From the NCBI RefSeq assembly GCF_000739595.1, contig NZ_BBJP01000032.1, positions 1 to 43,018 of the forward strand: a stretch of 43,018 bases of DNA, given 5' to 3'. The notes under the pieces are model-generated. The model was not told the origin of the DNA, did not search any database, and worked only from the letters and a program-made list of their open reading frames with translations. The position numbers and the translations under genes are program-made. This DNA comes from Halorubrum halophilum (GTDB taxonomy: Archaea; Halobacteriota; Halobacteria; Halobacteriales; Haloferacaceae). Shown here one piece after another: positions 33,100 through 41,695 of this stretch (positions are counted from its first letter, which is position 1; each line of letters opens with the position of its first letter).

Positions 33100-34218
33100 A
33101 TGAACCCCAGAGAACTTCGCGCCGACACGCCCGCCTTACACGAGGACGTCTACCTGAATTTCGGCGCCCATGGGCCGAGTCCACGGTACGTCGTCGAGGC
33201 TGCTGACGAGTTCGTACAGTCACACGAGTACGAAACGAGCACGCGAAACGACCCCTACGAGGTTGCGTTCGACACTTATGACCGCGTACGGGGGCGCGTC
33301 GCCACCTTCGTCGGTGCGGATGACGACGAGATCGCGCTCACGGAGAGCACGACCGCGGGCATCAACGCCGTCGCGACCGCTATCGACTGGGAGCCCGGCG
33401 ACACCGTCGTCCGAACCGACCTCGAACACCCAGCTGGGACGCTCCCGTGGCAACGCCTGGAACAGAAAGGCGTCGACGTTCGCGTCGTCGAGACGGAGAA
33501 CGGTCGCGTCGATCTCGACGCCTTTGCCGAGGCCGTCGAGGACGCGCGCCTAGCCTGTTTCAGCGCGGTGACGTGGACGCACGGCACCCAGTTGCCCGTC
33601 AGCGATCTCGTCGATATCGTCCACGACGCTGACGCGTTCGCGCTCGTCGACGCTGTACAAGTGCCGGGACAGCTTCCGATGGATGTCGGCGAGTGGGGTG
33701 CGGACGCCGTCGCGGCGGCCGGTCACAAGTGGCTGCTGGGGCTGTGGGGCGGCGGCTTCCTCTACGTCGACCGGACAGCTGCTGACTCCCTCCTACCTAC
33801 CACAGTTGGGTACCGAAGCGTCGAGACGCCGACTGCAGATCCCTACGAGTTCGCAGCTGGCGCCCGCCGATTCGAGGTCGGATCGGCGAACCCGGCTCCA
33901 CACGTCGCCCTGGCGGAAGCCATCGAGGCGATCGACGAAGTTGGAGTCGACCGTATCGCTGCCCGAATTCAGGAATTGGCTGGCCAGTTGGCCGATGGGG
34001 TTTCCGACGACCGGCTTCTCAGTCCTGTAGACCCCGAGTCGGGACTCGTGACCATCGACGTAGACGACCCCGAAGCGACGGTTGACCGACTCGCGTCGGA
34101 GGGAATTGTTGTTCGTTCCGTGCCGACGCCGGATGCCATCCGTGCGTCGGTCCACGCGGTCAACACTCACACTGAGGTCGAGCAGCTGTTGGAGGCACTC
34201 GAGTCGGAGTGGATCTGA
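33100..34218 (+). CDS. Class V aminotransferase (cysteine-desulfurase-like)
   Basis: A 372-residue fold-type I PLP enzyme. The PLP Lys is Lys210 in AAGHKWLLG, preceded by the ALVDAVQVPG segment with the conserved Asp and Gln/His pair. A THG.. loop and a C-terminal small domain are present. The catalytic Cys near the C-terminus that cysteine desulfurases need (in RxGxHCA) is absent: this region reads RSVPTPDAIRASVH and the only Cys is Cys153. It is therefore more like the isopenicillin-N-epimerase/kynureninase-like subgroup. It follows thioredoxin by 15 bp, which suggests a sulfur-amino-acid substrate, inferred only. Confidence 0.82.
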   Translation: MNPRELRADTPALHEDVYLNFGAHGPSPRYVVEAADEFVQSHEYETSTRNDPYEVAFDTYDRVRGRVATFVGADDDEIALTESTTAGINAVATAIDWEPGDTVVRTDLEHPAGTLPWQRLEQKGVDVRVVETENGRVDLDAFAEAVEDARLACFSAVTWTHGTQLPVSDLVDIVHDADAFALVDAVQVPGQLPMDVGEWGADAVAAAGHKWLLGLWGGGFLYVDRTAADSLLPTTVGYRSVETPTADPYEFAAGARRFEVGSANPAPHVALAEAIEAIDEVGVDRIAARIQELAGQLADGVSDDRLLSPVDPESGLVTIDVDDPEATVDRLASEGIVVRSVPTPDAIRASVHAVNTHTEVEQLLEALESEWI

Positions 34219-34349
34219 CGCGAACACCGTTTTCTCCGTACCCCGACATGGCAGTTCCTTCTGAAGGTGAATCGTCTGCTTAGCAGGTGTGCGCAGTTCG
34301 GTCTTTGAAGGAGAACCGTCTTACTCGTGGGGGTGGGAGAGTTGTAGAA

Positions 34350-34670
34350 ATGTACCTTGTCACGTTTCGCCTCGACCCTGGGGAGTATGACGAGGAGTTT
34401 CACGAGTTAAATGACGCGATACAGGCGGCTACTGAGGACACGGACGGCTATCTCGGCAAGCGGACGTGGCATGCTCCAGAGAGTGAGGAGGTTCTCGTCG
34501 CGTACTACTGGGAGTCGTTAGACGCGCTTGAGACGTTTGGCGCATATTCAGAGCACAAAGAGGCGAAACGGCGGTGGACAGAGTGGTACGATGCCTACGA
34601 GGTCACCGTTACGGAAGTCATCGAATCGTATGGAAGTGGATTTGGTGACGACGCAGACCCGCCCGCATAG
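34350..34670 (+). CDS. ABM-like (antibiotic biosynthesis monooxygenase fold) protein
   Basis: A 106-residue protein of the ferredoxin-like ABM dimer fold, with MYLVTFRLDPGEYDEEFHEL at the start and LVAYYWESLDALETF and AKRRWTEWYD later. Such proteins often monitor or oxidise small aromatic compounds or haem, but here no active-site residue can be named. The start at 34350 is chosen since the longer frame begins in untranslated sequence. It ends the plus-strand run before the minus-strand DsrE2 operon. Confidence 0.7.
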   Translation: MYLVTFRLDPGEYDEEFHELNDAIQAATEDTDGYLGKRTWHAPESEEVLVAYYWESLDALETFGAYSEHKEAKRRWTEWYDAYEVTVTEVIESYGSGFGDDADPPA

Positions 34671-34941
34671 GAGTTTCCGTCCCGCTTGATTGAGATTCTC
34701 AGCAATGACGCGATAAAAAACGTTCTGTATTCAACGAAGCTAGCCATCTGAGACAGGGATTACGCGCCCGCCGACTTCGACGCTAATTCCGTCTGGTAAT
34801 CCTTCTTGTGACAAGCAGTAAGCAGAACGCGAACCGAGCTGTTAGCTTGTTCCCTATACCGAGCGAATCAGGGAAGCAAAGAACCAGAAGGTGAACCGTT
34901 GTGTGATTCTCTCACGTCGGAATGGAAAATGACGGTCTGCT
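34671..34941. other. Spacer between convergent genes
   Basis: About 270 bp with no gene seen. Composition is lower in GC than the flanking sulfur genes, and it may be an IS relic, but no terminal repeat or transposase fragment could be recognised. Confidence 0.35.
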
Positions 34942-35160
34942 TCAGTCGACCTGCACCCGACCGCTCTCGTCGACGACGGCGTGACCACGATATGCGAACC
35001 GAACTTCGAGTTCAGCCGATGTCGAATCCTCGACCAACGTTTCGATCGCATCCGGATCGGCGACCTCGGCTAGCGGCGGGTCGAGTGTGACTGGTTCGAC
35101 GCTCTCTGCGTCTGCGACCGCGTCGACGATCTTGGGGATGGGCTCTTCGAGTGCGTTCAT
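34942..35160 (-). CDS. HalOD1-domain small protein
   Basis: A 72-residue protein matching the HalOD1 output domain: KIVDAVADAESVEPVTLDPPLAEVADPDAIETLV followed by the short strand pair LEVRFAYRGHAVVDESGRVQV. HalOD1 domains are haloarchaeal and act as stand-alone or fused regulatory output modules of unknown mechanism. It is the last gene of the tusA-dsrE2 operon, 6 bp after DsrE2. It may regulate the operon or act with it; no target is known. Confidence 0.75.
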   Translation of the reverse strand: MNALEEPIPKIVDAVADAESVEPVTLDPPLAEVADPDAIETLVEDSTSAELEVRFAYRGHAVVDESGRVQVD

Positions 35161-35166
35161 GGGAGA

Positions 35167-35739
35167 TTAGACGAGGAGCTGAATGTCGGAGTCAGCCATG
35201 TCCTGCAGGGCGGTCGCCGCGCCGACGCCCGTGGTGACACCGTCGTAGAAGTCGTCCTCGTCGTAGTCCATCAGGTCGATGGTCATCTGACAGGCCTGGA
35301 ACTCCACGCCCATGTCGAGACTCGTCTCGATGAGTTCCTCGATGGTGGCGGTGTCGTTGTCCGCGATCTTCTTCTCCATCATCTTCGTCGTCACGCGGTC
35401 CATGCCCGGGAGCGCGGCGACGGCGTTCGGGACGGGCATGTTGGGGTTGCCGACGGAGCTGAGTTTCAGATTCTTCGATCGCTCCTCGTGGAGGATGTCC
35501 AGCCCCCAGAACGTGTGGAAGACGGTCACCTCGTAGCCGAACGCGGCCGCGGTGCTCGCGAGGATGAGCGGCGGGTACGCCATGTCGAGGGTCCCCTTCG
35601 TCGCGATGATGCTCATCTTCTTGCCGTCGTCGTCACTGGTGGCTTCGGCAAGGGCATCCTCCAGTTCGTCCACGCGTGCGGCCAGCTCCGCACGCGAGGG
35701 GGCGTCGTCGGCCGGCGCGTCGGGTGTGTCCGTACCCAT
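35167..35739 (-). CDS. DsrE2/DsrE-like sulfur-transfer protein
   Basis: A 190-residue protein. The N-terminal 40 residues are an acidic, possibly coiled segment (SRAELAARVDELEDALAEA); the remainder is a DsrE/DsrF-like domain with SIIATKGTLDMAYPPLIL and GYEVTVFHTFWGLD. The Cys in FQACQMTIDLM is the likely sulfur-carrying residue, and the short YxxGV-type helices follow. DsrE2 proteins are often coded with TusA and rhodanese and pass sulfane sulfur. It lies 2 bp after tusA on the same strand and precedes HalOD1. Confidence 0.87.
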   Translation of the reverse strand: MGTDTPDAPADDAPSRAELAARVDELEDALAEATSDDDGKKMSIIATKGTLDMAYPPLILASTAAAFGYEVTVFHTFWGLDILHEERSKNLKLSSVGNPNMPVPNAVAALPGMDRVTTKMMEKKIADNDTATIEELIETSLDMGVEFQACQMTIDLMDYDEDDFYDGVTTGVGAATALQDMADSDIQLLV

Positions 35740-35741
35740 CG

Positions 35742-35987
35742 TTACTCCGTCTTGCGGACGTAGTGTTTGAACACGTCGTCGCCTTCCTCCTGGTTGACGA
35801 GCTCGATGCCCCCGGTGCCGGACGCCCAGCCGTCGATGTCGCTCATGCTTCCGGGGTCGGTCGCCAGCACTTCGAGGACTTCACCCTCCGAGAGCTCGTC
35901 GATGGCCGACTTCGCTTTCACCACTGGCATGGGACACGATGCACCTTTCACGTCTAGCGTCTCCGTAATGTCGAATTCAGCACTCAT
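35742..35987 (-). CDS. tusA: TusA/SirA-family sulfur carrier, second copy
   Basis: An 81-residue protein with DVKGASCPMPVVKAKSAI, the CPMP motif of TusA whose Cys binds sulfur. It has a complete small fold, closer in motif to classical TusA than the 30622 copy (CPMP against CPGP). First in a tusA-dsrE2-HalOD1 operon, it probably passes sulfur to or from DsrE2. Its promoter region has an ACAATA site 39-44 nt upstream and it is divergent from the rhodanese/dioxygenase gene over 248 bp. Confidence 0.92.
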   Translation of the reverse strand: MSAEFDITETLDVKGASCPMPVVKAKSAIDELSEGEVLEVLATDPGSMSDIDGWASGTGGIELVNQEEGDDVFKHYVRKTE

Positions 35988-36025
35988 TGGTTATCTGCTC
36001 CGTTTGTCTGTATTGGAGCTATCGC

Positions 36026-36031
36026 ACAATA
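36026..36031 (-). promoter_or_regulatory. TATTGT half-site of the tusA-dsrE2 operon
   Basis: ACAATA on the plus strand, i.e. TATTGT in the direction of the minus-strand tusA gene, lies 39-44 nt before its start at 35987. A related TATTGG lies at 36011-36016. Confidence 0.45.
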
Positions 36032-36166
36032 CCCCCTACCCAAGTAAAAGATTGTCGGTTCTTGGGAATACTCCAACAATCCAAGCAGCGGGATGTCTTC
36101 TATATTTCGGCTATCTGCCCGATTTCGGATGTCTGTGGGAAATAGGGCGTCTATATATCGCGATAG

Positions 36167-36175
36167 TATTGTGTA
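36167..36175 (+). promoter_or_regulatory. TATTGTGTA site before the dioxygenase operon
   Basis: TATTGTGTA starts 69 nt before the ATG at 36236, followed by AATTGA, a weak second arm. A TATA-like AATCTTTTTGTA lies nearer the start (about 36194-36205). The 248-bp spacer therefore holds one site per direction. Confidence 0.5.
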
Positions 36176-36235
36176 ATTGAGGAACTTCTATGCGAATCTT
36201 TTTGTACGTCCACCCAGTAGAAACGACTGCACAAC

Positions 36236-37429
36236 ATGAACGCCGATGACTTCCCGACTCCGGACGTCGACGTCGAAACCGTCGACCCGGAGACGCTGAA
36301 GGATCGTATCGACGCCGGCGAGGACGTCACACTCCTCGACGCGCGTATGCAATCAGACTACGAGGAGTGGCGTATCGACGGTGAGAACGTCACGTCGATC
36401 AACATCCCGTACTTCGAGTTCCTCGAGGACGACATCGACGAGGACATCCTCGAGCAGATCCCCGACGACCGCGAGGTAACCGTCCTGTGTGCGAAGGGCG
36501 GTGCCAGCGAGTTCGTCGCGGGCACGCTCGCCGAGCGCGGTTACGACGTGAACCACCTAGAGGATGGCATGAACGGCTGGGCGAGCATCTACGAGGCCGT
36601 CGAAGTCGAGCGCTACGATGGCGCCGGCACGCTGCTGCAGTACCAGCGCCCCTCTTCGGGCTGTCTCGGCTACCTCCTCTACAACAACGGCGAAGCCGCG
36701 ATCATCGACCCGCTGCGGGCGTTCACCGACCGCTACCTCGAGGACGCGGACGACCTCGGCGTCGATCTGCAGTACGCGCTGGACACGCACGTCCACGCCG
36801 ACCATATCTCCGGCGTACGCGACCTCGACGACGAGGGCGTCGAGGGCGTCATCCCCGAGGCTGCTGTCGACCGTGGTGTCACGTACGCGGACGAACTGAC
36901 GACGGCTGCGGACGGCGACACGTTCGACGTCGGCGACGCCACTATCGAGGCGATCTCCACGCCCGGCCACACGACCGGAATGACGTCGTACCTCGTCGAC
37001 GACAGCCTGCTCGCGACCGGCGACGGGCTGTTCATCGAGAGCGTCGCCCGCCCCGACCTCGAAGAGGGCGACGACGGCGCGCCCGACGCCGCGCGCATGC
37101 TCTACGAGTCCCTCCAGGAGCGCGTGCTGACGCTGTCCGACGACACGCTCGTCGGTGGCGCGCACTTCAGCGACGCTGCCGAGCCCGCTGCGGACGGTAC
37201 TTACACCGCACCGATCGGCGAGTTGGTCGAGGATATGGATGCGCTCACGATGGACGAGGACGACTTCGTCGATCTCATCCTCTCGGACATGCCGCCGCGG
37301 CCGGCCAACTACGAGGACATCATCGCGACGAACCTCGGCCAGAACGCCGTCGACGACGAGGAAGCGTTCACCCTCGAACTCGGGCCGAACAACTGCGCAG
37401 CCAGCCAGGACTCCCTCGCGGGTGACTAA
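36236..37429 (+). CDS. Rhodanese-persulfide dioxygenase fusion
   Basis: A 397-residue two-domain enzyme. Residues 15-120 are a rhodanese with the active-site loop VLCAKGGASE (Cys85). Residues 125-375 are an MBL-fold persulfide dioxygenase of the ETHE1 kind: THVHADH (His185, His187, Asp189, His190), TPGHTTGM (His245) and TGDGLF (Asp263); His185, His245 and Asp263 are the expected iron ligands. The pair would oxidise persulfide to sulfite and exchange sulfur to thiosulfate. In CstB-type fusions the dioxygenase comes first; here the rhodanese leads. It starts an operon with YeeE/YedE and PiT permease genes and has a TATTGT promoter. Confidence 0.9.
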   Translation: MNADDFPTPDVDVETVDPETLKDRIDAGEDVTLLDARMQSDYEEWRIDGENVTSINIPYFEFLEDDIDEDILEQIPDDREVTVLCAKGGASEFVAGTLAERGYDVNHLEDGMNGWASIYEAVEVERYDGAGTLLQYQRPSSGCLGYLLYNNGEAAIIDPLRAFTDRYLEDADDLGVDLQYALDTHVHADHISGVRDLDDEGVEGVIPEAAVDRGVTYADELTTAADGDTFDVGDATIEAISTPGHTTGMTSYLVDDSLLATGDGLFIESVARPDLEEGDDGAPDAARMLYESLQERVLTLSDDTLVGGAHFSDAAEPAADGTYTAPIGELVEDMDALTMDEDDFVDLILSDMPPRPANYEDIIATNLGQNAVDDEEAFTLELGPNNCAASQDSLAGD

Positions 37430-37437
37430 CGACGCCG

Positions 37438-37995
37438 ATGGTTGCTGACCCAGTACTGCTCCAGGCGGTTGCCGACCTGTTCCCGAACGGGATTAGTCGG
37501 TACGCCGTCGGCGGACTGCTCGTCGGGCTTGGCACCGTTCTGATCTACATCGGGACGGGGATCCCAGCCGGAGCGAGTACGTTCCTGGAGTCGACGCTGT
37601 CGTACGTGTCCGACCAGTCCCGCTTCCAGCAGTACGTCGGCTCGCGTGACTGGCGGCTCGTGTTCACGGCCGGCATCATCCTCGGTGGGCTGGCGTTCGC
37701 GGCGACGTTCCAGTCCGGCCTGGTCACGAGCTCGCTGTATGAGCCCGGGACGACCGGCCAGCTGTACGAGGTTGCCGGGGTGACGCTCTGGACGACCGAC
37801 GTCCAGCCGTGGCGACTGTTCGTCGGCGGCATTCTGGTCGGTATCGGAACCCGGATTGGAAAGGGCTGTACGTCCGGGCACGGCGTCTGCGGCGTCGGCT
37901 CGGCGTCGAAGACCTCGCTGGTCGGCGTCATGACGTTCCTGACCGTGGCCATCGGGACCGCCCAGGTCGTCGCTGCGCTGGGGGTGAGCCCATGA
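37438..37995 (+). CDS. YeeE/YedE (TsuA-like) transporter, N-terminal half protein
   Basis: A 185-residue membrane protein with about 4-5 hydrophobic segments. The conserved motif GKGCTSGHGVCGVG (Cys144, Cys151) matches one of the thiosulfate-path Cys sites in YeeE. Bacterial YeeE/YedE proteins are about 350-400 residues and move thiosulfate; here the protein is divided into two genes, with the second overlapping by 4 nt. It lies 8 bp after the rhodanese-dioxygenase gene, consistent with import of thiosulfate or export of its product. Direction of transport is inferred. Confidence 0.87.
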   Translation: MVADPVLLQAVADLFPNGISRYAVGGLLVGLGTVLIYIGTGIPAGASTFLESTLSYVSDQSRFQQYVGSRDWRLVFTAGIILGGLAFAATFQSGLVTSSLYEPGTTGQLYEVAGVTLWTTDVQPWRLFVGGILVGIGTRIGKGCTSGHGVCGVGSASKTSLVGVMTFLTVAIGTAQVVAALGVSP

Positions 37996-38450
37996 GCGAT
38001 CGCCACCCGCTGTTCAAGCCGCTGATCTTCGTCGGCGGCATCGTGTTCGGGTTCGGTCTCGGGTTCAGCCACATGGCACGGCCGGAGGTAGTGCTGAACT
38101 TCCTCCAGTTCGACGACCTCGGCCTCCCGTTCGTCATGTTCGGCGCCGCCATCGTCTCCGGGATCGCGTTCGCGCTGCTGCCCCGAATTCGGGACGCCGC
38201 ACCCCTTACAGGTGACCCCTACGAGCGGCGCCTGAAACCGTTCGACCGGAACGTCCTGGTCGGCGGCGCCGTCTTCGGCGTCGGCTGGGGACTCTCCGGC
38301 ATCTGTCCGGGCGCCGCGTACGCGAGCCTCGGTGTCGGCAACATCACGATTCTCTGGGCGCTCGCTGGGATGTTCCTCGGCGCGTACGCCCAGGGCTACT
38401 GGCGGAGCCGCAGCCAGGCACGTGACACCGCCGTAACTGGCGCAGACTAA
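37992..38450 (+). CDS. YeeE/YedE (TsuA-like) transporter, C-terminal half protein
   Basis: A 152-residue membrane protein, the partner of the preceding gene. It has four hydrophobic segments and the motif GLSGICPGAAYAS (Cys105), which corresponds to the second Cys path in full-length YeeE. Its start lies in the stop codon of the first half (ATGA), so both halves are made together and probably form a heterodimer. Together they equal one YeeE/YedE protein. Two-gene forms of this family are common in prokaryotes. Confidence 0.88.
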   Translation: MSDRHPLFKPLIFVGGIVFGFGLGFSHMARPEVVLNFLQFDDLGLPFVMFGAAIVSGIAFALLPRIRDAAPLTGDPYERRLKPFDRNVLVGGAVFGVGWGLSGICPGAAYASLGVGNITILWALAGMFLGAYAQGYWRSRSQARDTAVTGAD

Positions 38451-38459
38451 CTCACTTCT

Positions 38460-39635
38460 ATGGACCCCGCTCTCATCGCCCTCTTCGTTGGTGCAGCGCT
38501 CGCTAGCCTGTTCATGGCGTGGGTTATCGGTGCCGGGTCGAGCGGCGCAACACCGTACGCCCCTGCTGTCGGCGCGAACGCCATCGGGACGATGCGGGCT
38601 GCGTTCCTCGTCGGCATGTTCGGCTTCGCCGGCGCCGTCACGCAGGGAGGGAACGTCTCGGAAGCCATCGGGAGCGGCCTCATCGGCGGCATCAGCCTGC
38701 CGATCGCCGGCGTCATCCTCGTGCTCGTGTTGGGCGCGGGGCTGATGGCGGTCGGTATCACGACCGGCTATCCGATCGCGACGGCGTTCACCGTGACAGG
38801 TGCCGTCATCGGTGTCGGCCTCGCCCTCGGTGGCACGCCGGTCTGGCCGAAGTACCGCCAGATCGCCGCCGTCTGGGTGTTGACGCCGTTCGTCGGTGGT
38901 GGCATCGCGTTCACGATCGCGAGCCTCCTTCCGCGGCCCGACGTCCCCGAACGGTACAGCATTCCCGTCCTCGCCGGCCTCGTTGGGGCTGTTCTCGTGA
39001 ACGTTCAGTTCAGCTTCCTGGGTGAGGGGAGCGCTGCAGGAACCGTCCGCGGGCTCGGACAGCGTATGCTGGCAGTCGACGGGCTCGCGTCGGGGGTCGG
39101 AATTACTGGCCTCGCGGCGCTGGCCGTCGCGGCGGTCGTCTGGTGGGACGTGAGTCGCGACGAACGCGGCGGCCTGCGTCGGGTGCTGCTGGCGCTCGGG
39201 TCACTCGTGGCGTTCTCCGCGGGCGGGAGCCAGGTCGGGCTCGCCGTCGGGCCGTTGCTGCCGCTGCTTGACGAGGTCGGGATGGTTTCGACGTTCGCGG
39301 TGCTCGTCGGCGGTGGCTTCGGAATGCTCGTCGGCTCGTGGACGGGAGCGCCGCGAATGATTAAGTCGCTCGCCCAGGACTACTCGTCGCTTGGACCGCG
39401 GCGCTCCATCTCGGCGCTCGTGCCGTCGTTCTTGATCGCACAGCTGGCAGTGCTGCTTGGCGTCCCGGTCTCGTTCAACGAGATCGTCGTCAGCGCCATC
39501 ATCGGAAGCGGTGTCGCCGTTGGTGGTCGGGAAGCTGTGGATGCCAGAAAAATTCTCCTGACAGTTGGGGCGTGGGCAGGGTCGTTCCTCCTCTCGTTCG
39601 CGCTCGCGTACGGCACCGCCTTCCTCCTACTTTGA
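38460..39635 (+). CDS. PiT-family anion permease
   Basis: A 391-residue membrane protein of the inorganic phosphate transporter family, with about ten hydrophobic segments and the repeated signature, first as YAPAVGANAIGTMRAAF and again near residue 345 as FNEIVVSAIIGSGVAVG. The family includes the sulfate permease CysP of Bacillus, so in this operon a sulfate, sulfite or thiosulfate role is more likely than phosphate; that is inference. It starts 9 bp after YeeE. Its TGA stop lies within the TTTGACATCCTC end of an IS200/IS605 remnant, so the true C-terminus may have been altered by the insertion. Confidence 0.83.
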   Translation: MDPALIALFVGAALASLFMAWVIGAGSSGATPYAPAVGANAIGTMRAAFLVGMFGFAGAVTQGGNVSEAIGSGLIGGISLPIAGVILVLVLGAGLMAVGITTGYPIATAFTVTGAVIGVGLALGGTPVWPKYRQIAAVWVLTPFVGGGIAFTIASLLPRPDVPERYSIPVLAGLVGAVLVNVQFSFLGEGSAAGTVRGLGQRMLAVDGLASGVGITGLAALAVAAVVWWDVSRDERGGLRRVLLALGSLVAFSAGGSQVGLAVGPLLPLLDEVGMVSTFAVLVGGGFGMLVGSWTGAPRMIKSLAQDYSSLGPRRSISALVPSFLIAQLAVLLGVPVSFNEIVVSAIIGSGVAVGGREAVDARKILLTVGAWAGSFLLSFALAYGTAFLLL

Positions 39636-39810
39636 CATCCTCTCCGCCCTAAAGGGCGAAGATTCCCACGGCACGACACCGCTGGGTTGGGATGGTTACG
39701 GTTTGTAGCGGCCGCGAAAGGCGGCTACTGGCTGTGCCAACCAGCCGTTACCCCTATCCCGGCATGGGATTCAGAGATACTTGTACTGCCTGCATCTCGA
39801 AATCCACGTA
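39633..39810 (-). pseudogene. TnpB 3' remnant with IS200/IS605 right end
   Basis: The right end TGACATCCTC at 39633 and a hairpin CGCCCTAAAGGGCG (39645-39658) match the right end at 42595. Next to it the minus strand reads GNGWLAQPVAAFRGRYKP and stops at 39696-39698, homologous to NGCVAQPS in the TnpB at 42656; a preceding VSLNPMP segment is in another frame. So only the last part of a TnpB gene remains, with at least one frameshift. Confidence 0.65.
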
Positions 39811-40009
39811 CAGAAAGGGATGCTTTCTGCGTGGGATCGGTCAATCCCGATATTGTCCAATTAACTGGGCGGGCAGGCCGCCTCGGTTACCTGTTCGTAC
39901 GACGACCACTCAGTTAAAACATCTGTCGGAACGTCAAACGTGGTTCGTGTGGAGTTTATCGGATTCATCCCCGTGCTGAAGCGCGAAGCTTTCTCCTCGA
40001 ACTTCCGTA

Positions 40010-41305
<1,296 letters not shown>

Positions 41306-41308
41306 CTG

Positions 41309-41341
41309 TACTTCATGTGAAGTAGGGAGTTCTTATAGTGG
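41309..41341 (-). promoter_or_regulatory. tnpB promoter with palindrome at the start site
   Basis: On the tnpB strand an ACTATAAGAAC element (41331-41341) lies about 30 nt before the ATG. Between it and the ATG is a perfect 7-bp-arm palindrome, TACTTCATGTGAAGTA (41309-41324), which would cover the transcription start. It could be the left-end hairpin recognised by TnpA or an operator that limits TnpB production. Confidence 0.5.
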
Positions 41342-41408
41342 TTTGTGTTGACGTGGGGGAGTCAGCCTGCTATTGGGTATAGTTCGTGTAATGGATTGTC
41401 GGCTTCCT

Positions 41409-41428
41409 CCCGCGCCTAAAGACGCGGG
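41409..41428. repeat. IS right-end-like hairpin
   Basis: CCCGCGCCTAAAGACGCGGG, with 6-bp outer arms and the CTAAAG apex seen in the other right ends (39645, 42604). It faces the same way as those, so it probably marks the end of another decayed element lying to its right (41429-41695). Confidence 0.5.
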
Positions 41429-41695
41429 TTTCCTCCTTGCGGTCATTATGAACCTGCTGAACTCAAGTACCCTGACTGCTGGTCTGATGTTTGTTTCCGG
41501 CGGGGTGGTGGATCTCTGGATGGAGGAGACCATCCCGAGTTCGGTACTCACGAGCCACCCGCGCCTGCGAGGGCCGGAAGGGAAAGCGTCACTGAAGACT
41601 GAATGCTCCGTGGGGGCCCCTGGACCCCCACGCGTCCCGAGAGCTGGCAAGGGCTGCCGACGCCAAACGATATCGCAGCCCTGGTGTTGTCTCTC
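41429..41695. other. Probable IS relic upstream of the tandem uspA stop
   Basis: About 270 bp with frames on both strands that have no firm match. The minus strand contains short runs such as GTRGGPGAPTEHSVF that could come from the variable end of a TnpB gene. I see no intact gene. A GGGGGCCCCTGGACCCCCAC stretch near 41611-41630 can form a short hairpin. Confidence 0.35.

Noticed and set aside
36487-37425. 312-codon plus-strand frame inside the rhodanese-dioxygenase gene
   Set aside because: The product is very Arg-rich and lies in an alternative frame of a gene with clear catalytic motifs.
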